A stretch of DNA of 64,000 bases from Macellibacteroides fermentans (GTDB lineage Bacteria; Bacteroidota; Bacteroidia; Bacteroidales; Tannerellaceae), in assembly GCF_013409575.1 (NCBI RefSeq), contig NZ_JACCCY010000001.1:186001-250000 (forward strand), written 5' to 3'. Made by a program: the position numbers and the translations under genes. The notes below the pieces were generated by a model, which was given only the letters and a program-made list of their open reading frames with translations, was not told the origin of the DNA and made no database searches. This document shows, one piece after another, positions 19,485 through 27,474 of the stretch (the stretch's first letter is position 1; each line of letters opens with the position of its first letter).

Positions 19485-19501
19485 TTGGCATTTTTTTTGC
19501 A
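19485..19501 (+). promoter_or_regulatory. sigma-54-like -24/-12 promoter upstream of htpG
   Basis: TTGGCA-TTTTTT-TTGCA: GG at 19487-19488 and GC at 19499-19500 are separated by exactly 10 nt, the RpoN spacing, with TTGGCA and TTGCA flanks. It is 79 bp upstream of the htpG ATG. No TAnnTTTG box was found in this gap. The match may be chance in T-rich DNA. Confidence 0.45.
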
Positions 19502-19579
19502 TTTCAGAAAACAGCGGAATCAGTATTCTGCAACTAATTTGAACTTAATAAAATACATAACATTAATAAATTATTAATT

Positions 19580-21628
19580 ATGGCAAAAGTTGGTCACATA
19601 GGTGTTACTACGGATAACATCTTTCCGGTAATTAAGAAATTTCTTTACAGCGATCATGAAATCTTTTTACGCGAACTTGTTTCAAATGCGGTAGATGCTA
19701 CTCAAAAACTTAAAACACTCTCTTCTGTAGGTGAATTTAAAGGAGAATTGGGAGATGTAACAGTTCGTGTTGCGTTTGATGATAATACAATCACCATCTC
19801 CGACCGCGGTATAGGTATGACTGCCGAAGAGATCGAAAAATATATAAATCAGATTGCTTTTTCCAGTGCGGAGGAGTTTCTTGAAAAATATAAAGACGAT
19901 AAAGCTGCCATTATCGGTCACTTCGGATTAGGATTTTATTCGTCCTTTATGGTTTCCAAAAAGGTTGAAATCGTTACTAAATCCTACAAAGAAGGTGCTG
20001 TACCAATGAAATGGAGTTGCGACGGTTCGCCGGAATATACATTGGAAGAGACTGAGAAAGCCGACAGAGGTACAGACATCATTCTCTATATAGATGATGA
20101 AAACAGAGATTTCCTGAATAAAGATAAGATTAATGGATTACTTACTAAATATTGTAAGTTCCTACCTGTGCCAATTGCATTTGGAAAGAAACAGGAATGG
20201 AAAGACGGAAAGTATGTAGACACGGCAGAAGATAACGTTATTAATGACGTATTACCTGCGTGGGTTCGTAAGCCGGCCGACCTTAAAGACGAAGATTACA
20301 AGAAATTCTACAGAGATCTTTATCCTATGTCGGACGAACCTCTGTTCTGGATCCACCTCAATGTAGATTATCCGTTTAATCTGACCGGTATCCTTTATTT
20401 CCCGAAAATAAAGAATAATATGGAGTTGCACCGTAACAAGATTCAATTGTACTGCAATCAGGTATTTGTAACCGACTCGGTAGAAGGCATTGTTCCTGAA
20501 TTCCTTACATTGCTGCATGGTGTGATTGATTCGCCGGATATTCCATTAAACGTTTCACGTTCTTATCTGCAGAGCGATTCCAATGTTAAGAAGATATCTA
20601 ACCACATCACGAAGAAAGTGGCCGATCGTCTGGAAGAGATTTTTAAATCAGACAGAGCACAGTTTGAAGAAAAATGGGATAACCTTAAACTGTTTATCCA
20701 GTATGGTATGCTGAGCGACGAAAAATTCTATGATCGTGGTGCAAAGTTTGCTCTATTGAAAGATGTTGACGGTAAGAGTTTTACTTTCGAGGAATACAAA
20801 ACCCTGATTAAAGAAAATCAGACCGACAAAGAAGGCAACACTATTTATCTGTATACAAACAATAAAGACGACCAATACAGCTACATCCAGGCGGCGAAAG
20901 ACAAAGGATATAATGTATTGCATATGGATGGTCAATTGGATGTGCATGTGATTAGTCAGCTTGAACAGAAATTCGAAAAGAGTCGTTTTGTTCGTGTAGA
21001 CAGTGATACGGTAGATAACCTGATACGCAAAGACGATGCAGGCAAGGTTCATCTGTCGGCCGAACAACAAAATGCCCTTCAGGAAATCTTCAGAAGTCAG
21101 CTTCCCAAGATGGAAAAGGCGGAATTCATCGTTACGTTCGAAGCATTGGGCGAAAACGTTAATCCGGTAATGATTACTCAAAGCGAATACATGCGTCGTA
21201 TGCGTGAAATGGCTGCTATGCAACCGGGTATGTCGTTTTACGGAGAGCTGCCAGATAGCTACAATCTGGTATTAAATACAGACCATTCCTTAATTAAGGA
21301 GGTAGTAAAGGAAGAAGAAGAAGCTTGTGCGGAAAAACTCAATCCGATTATGGCCGACAAAAAAGGATGGGAAGCCCGCGAAGCCGATTTGCAAGCCAAA
21401 CAAAAAGATAAGAAGGATGAAGAAATTGCAGCTTCAGAAAAAGAGGATCTGGAAAATACCCGTAAAAAGATAGAAGAATTAACCAGCAATTACAACTCAA
21501 TCCTGGCAACCTATGCTGCAGAAAACAAGAAGGTAAGTCAGCTTATCGACCTTGCTCTGCTTTCAAATGGTATGTTGAAGGGTGAAGCACTCAGCCGATT
21601 TATCAAACGGAGTGTAGAATTGATTTAA
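19580..21628 (+). CDS. htpG: chaperone HtpG (Hsp90)
   Basis: Cytosolic ATP-dependent chaperone of 682 residues. GHKL ATP-binding domain with RELVSNAVDA (catalytic Glu and Mg-binding Asn), DRGIGM and GHFGLGFYS; then the middle domain with NVSRSYLQ and the C-terminal dimerisation domain. A charged stretch rich in K/E/D lies in the C-terminal domain (about 575-640). The gene no longer sits next to its terminator: a group II intron starts 19 bp after the stop. Confidence 0.96.
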   Translation: MAKVGHIGVTTDNIFPVIKKFLYSDHEIFLRELVSNAVDATQKLKTLSSVGEFKGELGDVTVRVAFDDNTITISDRGIGMTAEEIEKYINQIAFSSAEEFLEKYKDDKAAIIGHFGLGFYSSFMVSKKVEIVTKSYKEGAVPMKWSCDGSPEYTLEETEKADRGTDIILYIDDENRDFLNKDKINGLLTKYCKFLPVPIAFGKKQEWKDGKYVDTAEDNVINDVLPAWVRKPADLKDEDYKKFYRDLYPMSDEPLFWIHLNVDYPFNLTGILYFPKIKNNMELHRNKIQLYCNQVFVTDSVEGIVPEFLTLLHGVIDSPDIPLNVSRSYLQSDSNVKKISNHITKKVADRLEEIFKSDRAQFEEKWDNLKLFIQYGMLSDEKFYDRGAKFALLKDVDGKSFTFEEYKTLIKENQTDKEGNTIYLYTNNKDDQYSYIQAAKDKGYNVLHMDGQLDVHVISQLEQKFEKSRFVRVDSDTVDNLIRKDDAGKVHLSAEQQNALQEIFRSQLPKMEKAEFIVTFEALGENVNPVMITQSEYMRRMREMAAMQPGMSFYGELPDSYNLVLNTDHSLIKEVVKEEEEACAEKLNPIMADKKGWEAREADLQAKQKDKKDEEIAASEKEDLENTRKKIEELTSNYNSILATYAAENKKVSQLIDLALLSNGMLKGEALSRFIKRSVELI

Positions 21629-21705
21629 TAAATTGACATCTGCATAATCGAGTAGGAGGAAAACAAAAGTAGTTTTCTTCCTACTTTTGTTTTCCGACCT
21701 CTCCC

Positions 21706-21737
21706 ACCACCGTACATGCCGTTCGGCATACGGCGGT
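21706..21737 (-). ncRNA. group II intron domain V
   Basis: 32-nt catalytic hairpin with a near-perfect outer stem (one G-U), a two-base bulge and a GAAC tip. It is the core of the ribozyme and looks intact. Confidence 0.8.
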
Positions 21738-21740
21738 TCT

Positions 21741-23147
21741 TTAATTACGATGCAGACGGCGATATAATCTCATTATTTGTGGATAACCTGCTCGGTCTAG
21801 ACTCTCATCTGTAATTGCCCGATGCAGCACCCAGCTGTTGGCTATGTGCCAGTATCCTTTACGGGTATTAGCCCATTGCCAAGCCTGATGTTTGTTTATA
21901 CCACATTTCTGGAGATTATGTGACTTCGTGCTGATTTTCTTCCAACTCTTCCATATATACGTCCTTAGCCTGCGACGATACCAACCATCCGTCTTTTGGA
22001 TAAATTGGTTCATGTCTGCTAAACGGTAGTAAGTTAGCCAGCCTCGTACGTATTGTGACAATCGTTGCTTTAGCCATGCATAACCTTTTCCATTGTTTCG
22101 TTTGGTTATTTGTTTGAGCGTGCGTTTGAACTTTTCTTGACTTGTACGGTGGGTGCGTAGACCGCACTTGCCTTTGGACCTTCAGTAGAATGAGTAGCCA
22201 AGGTATTTCATGCCTCGAACATCTCCAATGATGGTCTTTTCCATATTCACTTTAAGGAAGAGTTTCTTCTCTAAATAGGTGGATATACTGTCTCGTACTC
22301 GTTCTGTGGCTCGCTTGCTTTTAACCAAAATCAGACAATCGTCTGCGTAGCGTACAAATGGATGACCTCGGCGAGACAACTCTTTATCAAGCTCATTCAG
22401 CAAGATATTGCTTAGAATCGGGCTTAACGGACCCCCTTGAGGAACTCCCTCCTCGGTTGATTCATACTTATGAGCAACCATTACGCCGGCTTTGAGATAG
22501 TGATGGATAAGTGAAATTACCCGTCCATCTTTGATTGTCCGTGACAACACCTCTATCAGCTTGCTATGGTTTACTGTATCGAAGAATCGTTCCAAGTCAA
22601 GGTTTATGCAGTAATGATACCCATTGTCTGCATATTCCTGCACCCGCTTCAGCGCATCGTGGGCGCTGCGGTTTGGGCGGAAGCCAAAACTGTTGTCATT
22701 GAACTCTCGTTCGTATATCGGTATCAACACTTGGCTTATAGCCTGTTGGATGAACCGGTCAACAACCGTAGGGATACCGAGTTGACGTGCCTTGCCGTTG
22801 TCCTTGGGGATATCGACACGACGGACCGGATTGGGCCGGTACTTACCCTTTAGTAGCTGCTCTATCAATTCGTCTTTGTGGAGGTTTAGGTATGGCAACA
22901 GTTCGCTCGTTCCCATCTTATCGACACCTCCGGATCCGTCATTCCCTATTACTTGCCGATAAGATCGATTTAAGTTTTCGGGACTCAGGATAAGTTCCAA
23001 CAAATTGGTTGTGCCTATCTGCACTTCCACTAGGTTTTCACCTATTATCCTCATAAAAGTCTGCGCTCCATCATACCCTTCGGATTCCGTCCTATTCATC
23101 TGATGGCAGCCAACAGATTCTGTTGTTTGCTGCATTGTTTCTTCCAT
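21741..23147 (-). pseudogene. ltrA: group II intron reverse transcriptase/maturase, interrupted by an in-frame TGA
   Basis: Reads as an RT (RT motifs include IPKDNGKARQLGIPT, SFGFRPNRSAHDA, EGVPQGGPLSP and the active site YADD) up to KYLGYSFY, then a TGA at 22182-22184. After it the same frame stays open to 21741 and encodes a normal maturase (GIIM) domain with YVRGWLTYYRLAD and a C-terminal KGYWHIANSW segment. One base change would restore a protein of about 468 residues. As it stands, the RT palm and the maturase domain are separated, so splicing assistance and mobility are probably lost. Sequencing error or stop readthrough are the alternatives. Confidence 0.85.
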
Positions 23148-23566
23148 TTGGTAATAATGTAATAATTCCAGTTTAATTAAAGTTCAGTCCTTCACCAGGT
23201 TGTCGATGTTTTTTTCCCTTCCCGGTTACTATGACCTCTGCTGACTTCTCACGGTTCGTTGTTACTGCTCGGATGACCTCGCCCGTGAGATCTCCCCAGT
23301 TATGGACGTATTCTTTCAATCTTATACCTGCTTGATTTACTCCAAGTGTTCCGAACAGCTATCGGACTTTGTTTTGTATTGCAAACTAATCCACACTCGT
23401 GAGCCTTGGTATCAAGTTTCTGTTCGTCAGGCCAGATCTTTGCCGAAGACTTCCTTCAGATTACACCTCGCGATGAACACCCTTGTCGTTGGCTGGACGC
23501 TTCCCGCTGTTAGGGCGCGTTGGGGACTTACACCCGTTAGAATACGTTCGTGCTGGGCGAACAATT

Positions 23567-23602
23567 AAGAGGAGAAACAGATAAAGTTTCTCCTCTTTTT
23601 TT
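23567..23602 (+). terminator. original htpG terminator, displaced by the intron
   Basis: 10-bp perfect stem GAGGAGAAAC / GTTTCTCCTC (23569-23578, 23586-23595) plus T7. Removing the intron puts it about 20-25 nt after the htpG stop. It doubles as the likely recognition hairpin of the intron, and its T-tract supplies the -33 box of the next promoter. Confidence 0.85.
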
Positions 23603-23631
23603 GTTTATCTCTAAACTTTCAGTTACTTTTG
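23600..23631 (+). promoter_or_regulatory. promoter of the patatin/barrel gene
   Basis: TTTG (23600-23603), 20 nt, then TACTTTTG (23624-23631): a full match to the Bacteroidetes TTTG-N19-21-TAnnTTTG promoter. The TTTG is the end of the terminator T-tract. Confidence 0.75.
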
Positions 23632-23690
23632 AATACATATATTAATAAACAATTTACCATTATTCCTTATCTAAATAAATTGCCGGACAA

Positions 23691-26006
23691 ATGAAAAAAA
23701 TTACTATATTTTTCACCTTGCTTTTAATTCTTCTGCAACCCGTAACGGCTCAAAAAGTGGGACTCGTTTTAAGCGGTGGCGGAGCGAAGGGTGCTGCACA
23801 TATCGGTGTAATAAAAGCCCTCGAAGAGAACAATATTCCAATAGACTATGTGGCAGGCACTTCCATTGGAGCCATTATCGGAAGTTTGTACGCTATGGGA
23901 TACACCCCGGATGAGATGTTGGCACTGATTCTATCGGAAGAATTTGGCTATTGGCAGACCGGTATGGTGGAAGACGATTATCTTTACTACTTTAAGAAAC
24001 CGGACGATACACCGGATTTTTCTCATTTCTCTATTGACATATCAGACTCTTTGCAAGTAAAAACAAACTTCCTGCCCCAAAGTCTGATTAACCCTATTCA
24101 GATGAATCAGGCCTTTGTTTCGCTTTTTGCACAGGCAACAGCGAAAGCAATCTGGAATTTCGATAATCTGTTTGTGCCTTTCCGCTGTATCGGTTCGGAT
24201 GTATACAATAAAAAAGCTGTAGTATTCAGAAATGGCGACCTGGGTGATGCAGTAAGAACCTCCATGTCGTTTCCATTCGTATTTAAACCCATATGGAAAG
24301 ACAGCGTACCTCTTTATGATGGAGGTATCTATGATAATTTCCCGGTAACAACGATGAAAGCCGACTTTAATCCCGATTTTATACTTGGATCTGTTGTGGC
24401 CGGCAGCAATAACAAACCAAGCGAAAATCCGTATAGTCAGCTTGAAACTATGATTATGCAGAAAACGGAGTACGATATTCCCGAAGAAGATGGAATGATG
24501 CTTAAATTTCAGTTCAGCGATGTTTCATTGCTCGATTTCCCGAGAGCTAAAGAGCTGATGGAGATTGGTTACAGGCGTACCCTCTCCATTATCGACTCCA
24601 TAAAGATGCGTGTACCCAGAGAGGTTACCAGGGATGAATTAAGCTTGAAGCGAAAGGCCTACAAAGAAGGACTTCCTCCATTGGTGTTCAAAAACATATA
24701 TATCAACGGAGTAACCGATGCACAACGGAATTATATTGAAGCACAATTGCATCGGGATATAAACAATGAATTCACGATGGAAGATTTTCGTCGTGCTTAC
24801 TTCAAGATGCTATCCTATTCCAAAATCAAGGAAATTATTCCACATGCCGTTTATAACAGAAAAGAAAAGCTTTTCGATCTTTATCTGGATGTTACGGTAA
24901 AAGATGAGATTAAGGTATCCTTTGGAGGAAACGTTTCGTCTCATCAGGCCAACCAACTGTTTTTAGGATTCAACTACCAGGCAATCTCCCATGTGGCAGC
25001 CGATTACACGGCCAATTTTCATGTAGGGAACTCCTTCAGCGGTGTTTTGCTTAATGCCCGTACCTATTTAAAAACGAGAATCCCCTCCTACCTGAATGTG
25101 CAGGCAGCCTATTCGTTTAAGAAATACTCAGAAAGTCAGTCACTCTTCTACGAAGATGTTTTACCTTCATTTATACAACAAAAAGAAAGTTATATGAAGG
25201 TTAAGCTAGGGCTTCCATTTTTAAACAAAGCCAAAGCCGAGCTGGGTGTAGCTTACGGTCACCTTAATGACAGCTATTTTCAGACATCCAATATCTTGTT
25301 TCCTAATTCTAAATTTGATAACAGCGTATATAATCTTTTTGCTGTATCACTACGACTGGACCGAAATTCTTTGGATGACAAGCTTTATCCTATTGCCGGT
25401 AAACAGCAGTATATTATTGCCCAATATGTAAACGGAGAGGAAAAATATAATCCTGCCAGTACTTCTGCCCAACTTAATACGGCGGATAAACCTCATAGCT
25501 GGTTGCAGATTAAGGGACGTTTGCATCAATATCATCAGTTTTCCAACCGTTTTAATCTGGGTTATACGGCGGAAACTGTTATTTCAAGTAAAAATCTGAT
25601 GAATAATTACACTTCATCTGTCCTTCAGGCTCCGGCATTTACACCAACCCCTCATAGTGAAATCGTTTTTAACGAGGCATTCAGAGCCAATCAATATGCC
25701 GCAGTTGGTCTTTCTCCCATAATTAAGTTGAGTAAGCTGGTTCACTTCAGAGCAGACCTCTATTGCTTTGCTCCTTTCTACGAAATTAAGAAAGATGTTA
25801 TTTCCACCGGGTCCACATATATCGATTCTCCCTATTACGGAAACTTTCTAAGGTCTTTTCAATTTATGGGAGAAACATCGTTGGTAATAAGACTTCCCTT
25901 TGCCTCTATCAGTTTGTATGCCAATGGATACAGCTATCCCAAACAGAATTTTAACTTTGGATTGAATATAGGCTATCTTATCTTTAATCCAAAAATGTTG
26001 GATTAA
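23691..26006 (+). CDS. patatin-like phospholipase with POTRA and outer-membrane barrel (type Vd secretion-like)
   Basis: 771-residue outer-membrane protein: signal peptide (ends VTA-Q), patatin domain with oxyanion GGGAKG, nucleophile Ser58 in GTSIG and Asp210 in DGG (Ser-Asp dyad), then a POTRA-like region (about 320-400, VFKNIYINGVTD) and a C-terminal beta-barrel of the BamA/Omp85 type (about 405-771). This is the PlpD/FplA layout: a lipase carried to or through the outer membrane by its own barrel. Substrates are probably phospholipids (family knowledge). Confidence 0.88.
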   Translation: MKKITIFFTLLLILLQPVTAQKVGLVLSGGGAKGAAHIGVIKALEENNIPIDYVAGTSIGAIIGSLYAMGYTPDEMLALILSEEFGYWQTGMVEDDYLYYFKKPDDTPDFSHFSIDISDSLQVKTNFLPQSLINPIQMNQAFVSLFAQATAKAIWNFDNLFVPFRCIGSDVYNKKAVVFRNGDLGDAVRTSMSFPFVFKPIWKDSVPLYDGGIYDNFPVTTMKADFNPDFILGSVVAGSNNKPSENPYSQLETMIMQKTEYDIPEEDGMMLKFQFSDVSLLDFPRAKELMEIGYRRTLSIIDSIKMRVPREVTRDELSLKRKAYKEGLPPLVFKNIYINGVTDAQRNYIEAQLHRDINNEFTMEDFRRAYFKMLSYSKIKEIIPHAVYNRKEKLFDLYLDVTVKDEIKVSFGGNVSSHQANQLFLGFNYQAISHVAADYTANFHVGNSFSGVLLNARTYLKTRIPSYLNVQAAYSFKKYSESQSLFYEDVLPSFIQQKESYMKVKLGLPFLNKAKAELGVAYGHLNDSYFQTSNILFPNSKFDNSVYNLFAVSLRLDRNSLDDKLYPIAGKQQYIIAQYVNGEEKYNPASTSAQLNTADKPHSWLQIKGRLHQYHQFSNRFNLGYTAETVISSKNLMNNYTSSVLQAPAFTPTPHSEIVFNEAFRANQYAAVGLSPIIKLSKLVHFRADLYCFAPFYEIKKDVISTGSTYIDSPYYGNFLRSFQFMGETSLVIRLPFASISLYANGYSYPKQNFNFGLNIGYLIFNPKMLD

Positions 26007-26030
26007 AGGTTAAAAAACTAGCAGAAATGC

Positions 26031-26060
26031 TTGCAGAAATAAAAGAAAAGGCTACCTTTG
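26031..26060 (+). promoter_or_regulatory. promoter of the tRNA-Arg cluster
   Basis: TTG (26031-26033), 19 nt, TACCTTTG (26053-26060), 21 bp before the first tRNA: a textbook Bacteroidetes sigma-70 promoter. Confidence 0.8.
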
Positions 26061-26081
26061 CACTCGCAATCACGAAGTAAT

Positions 26082-26155
26082 GGCCGCGTAGCTCAACTGA
26101 ATAGAGTAGCTGACTACGGATCAGCCGGTTACAGGTTTGAATCCTGTCGCGGTCA
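26082..26155 (+). tRNA. tRNA-Arg (anticodon ACG), copy 1
   Basis: Cloverleaf: acceptor GGCCGCG / CGCGGTC, D-arm GCTC..GAG, anticodon arm GCTGA-CTACGGA-TCAGC (ACG, read as ICG), T-arm ACAGG-TTTGAAT-CCTGT, discriminator A. CCA is not encoded. Confidence 0.95.
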
Positions 26156-26179
26156 CACATTCGGAGATATAAATTAATT

Positions 26180-26253
26180 GGCCACGTAGCTCAACTGAAT
26201 AGAGTAGCTGACTACGGATCAGCCGGTTACAGGTTTGAATCCTGTCGTGGTCA
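26180..26253 (+). tRNA. tRNA-Arg (anticodon ACG), copy 2
   Basis: Same as copy 1 except one compensated acceptor pair: GGCCACG / CGTGGTC (G-C replaced by A-T). Pairing is kept, so it should be functional. Confidence 0.95.
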
Positions 26254-26287
26254 CACATTAATTTAGCGATATTTTACATAATTGATT

Positions 26288-26361
26288 GGCCGCGTAGCTC
26301 AACTGAATAGAGTAGCTGACTACGGATCAGCCGGTTACAGGTTTGAATCCTGTCGCGGTCA
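26288..26361 (+). tRNA. tRNA-Arg (anticodon ACG), copy 3
   Basis: Identical to copy 1 over all 74 bases. Followed at once by the cluster terminator. Confidence 0.95.
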
Positions 26362-26368
26362 CAATCAT

Positions 26369-26403
26369 AAAGAGTTGCAATTTAGGTTGCAGCTCTTTTT
26401 TTT
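26369..26403 (+). terminator. terminator of the tRNA-Arg cluster
   Basis: 12-bp stem AAAGAGTTGCAA / TTGCAGCTCTTT (one G-U), 6-nt loop, T8. Confidence 0.88.
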
Positions 26404-26703
26404 ACCCCTAAACTGTAATTAAATTATTCAAGATCCCACTCCATCTGCTTTCAAATTTATACAAGAACCGGATTTCCCATATAATTCCAACAACCTTCTA
26501 CACAGAACTTAAATTTGCGAAAATGATCTGTCATTTGCAGTAAACAATTTCAAGATGGATTTTAAGAAGGTGTAATTGAATTCAGGATAATGATTGAAAT
26601 CCGGCTACGTTCTTGGTTTAATGCTTAAGTGAGTGTCTGCTTAAATATTCGTATAGGTCTTTAAGTCTTTTCTTTACCTGGATTAATGATTTTTATTACG
26701 AAC
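26404..26703. other. AT-rich intergenic DNA, no gene seen
   Basis: About 300 bp between the tRNA terminator and the palindromic repeat element. I see no convincing reading frame, RNA or promoter in it. Confidence 0.4.
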
Positions 26704-26803
26704 AACTAATCGTTGGACCTTGGTCTACTTATTGTTGGACCCAGGTCAAGATATCGTTGAACCTAGGTTGAGATATCGTTGGACCTAGGTCCAACGATTA
26801 GTT
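26704..26803. repeat. 100-bp palindromic element with a 22-bp repeat
   Basis: Four copies of a 22-bp unit begin at 26709, 26731, 26753 and 26775 (ATYGTTGRACCYWGGT core), each nearly palindromic. The last copy is a perfect 24-bp palindrome, ATCGTTGGACCT and its complement (26775-26798). The whole element is bounded by perfect 17-bp inverted repeats (26704-26720 and 26787-26803). It ends 13 bp before the IS66 left end. Confidence 0.85.
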
Positions 26804-26882
26804 CTCCTAAGAGAAGGTATGTATTCGGTGTAGTACGTGTCTTATTATATAGTATAATAGAGTTTCTTTGTCCTCAAAAAAA

Positions 26883-27404
26883 ATGTCATATAGTGTATTG
26901 TATTATCCAGATCGTAATGAGAAGTTACTATCATTACTTTCAGAACGTAATTCATTTGATTCAGTATTATTTATTTTTGATGGTTGTCGGCGTTATAAAT
27001 TTGAGAAAGAAGATTTAGGTATCCGCTCACCGGCTGATTTATTAATCCGTAACCGTGGTGTGCTTTCATTACTGAATCCAGAGTGGTCCTATTATCTTTA
27101 CATGTTGCCCGAACGATCCACCTACAGTATCGACAGTCTATGCGGGAAAGTGAAGCGTTGTTGGGGATTTTATCCAAAAGAGGGAGAATGTCATGTGTTT
27201 GTAAGAAAAAATAAACATTCTTTGACCCTGCTCTACAGCCTCTCCGGCGAATATATCAGCATCCACCGTCAGCTTCGGCAGGGAGTGCTTCGTCTTAAAA
27301 AAGAGGAAATTGCAGGGGGCTATCGGACTAGTGACTGGCAAGAAATCAACCGCTTGTTATCTGAAAAAAGAGAGGTTAAAAGAAGGTGGTTAAAAAGAGT
27401 GTAA
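26883..27404 (+). CDS. tnpB: IS66 accessory protein, TnpB-like
   Basis: About 173 residues from the ATG (a TTG 15 bp upstream is possible). The segment HVFVRKNKHSLTLLYSLSGEY..HRQLRQGVLRL follows the TnpB pattern (FxFxNRRRDxxKLLxWxxxGxxLxxKRLExGxF). The N-terminal 80 or so residues are not recognised and may be a divergent TnpA-like part or an extension. It sits between the IS left end and tnpC, as expected for an IS66 accessory gene. Confidence 0.65.
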   Translation: MSYSVLYYPDRNEKLLSLLSERNSFDSVLFIFDGCRRYKFEKEDLGIRSPADLLIRNRGVLSLLNPEWSYYLYMLPERSTYSIDSLCGKVKRCWGFYPKEGECHVFVRKNKHSLTLLYSLSGEYISIHRQLRQGVLRLKKEEIAGGYRTSDWQEINRLLSEKREVKRRWLKRV

Positions 27405-27438
27405 CACGCTTTATACAAGCGATTTAATACATAGTTTG

Positions 27439-27470
27439 TTTGTTAAATCCATTGTTTTTACATATCTTTG
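27439..27470 (+). promoter_or_regulatory. promoter directly upstream of tnpC
   Basis: TTTG (27439-27442), 20 nt, TATCTTTG (27463-27470). The ATG begins at 27475, so transcription would start at or next to the start codon (leaderless or nearly so). Confidence 0.7.
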
Positions 27471-27474
27471 TGGC

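Larger units (their letters stand above)
21647..23562 (-). mobile_element. group II intron (about 1.9 kb), probably class C
   Basis: On the minus strand the element begins GTTCGCCCAGCACG (group II consensus GUGYG-like) at 23562, followed by the conserved ACGGGTGTAAGTCCC and CCTAACAGCGGGAAG blocks of domain I. It ends CCTACTCGAT at 21647 (3' AY). Domain V is the hairpin at 21706-21737 (ACCGCCGTA / TACGGTGGT stem, TGCC-GAAC-GGCA tip, TG bulge, CGC in the stem). The domain VI hairpin lies at about 21658-21695. Insertion is 4-6 nt past a terminator hairpin, as class C introns do. The boundaries are my reading of consensus ends. Bases 23148-23562 hold RNA domains only, no gene. Confidence 0.85.

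Noticed and set aside
23302-23568. 88-codon open frame on the plus strand in the intron
   Set aside because: Falls in group II intron domain I RNA on the opposite strand; it has no protein-like features.
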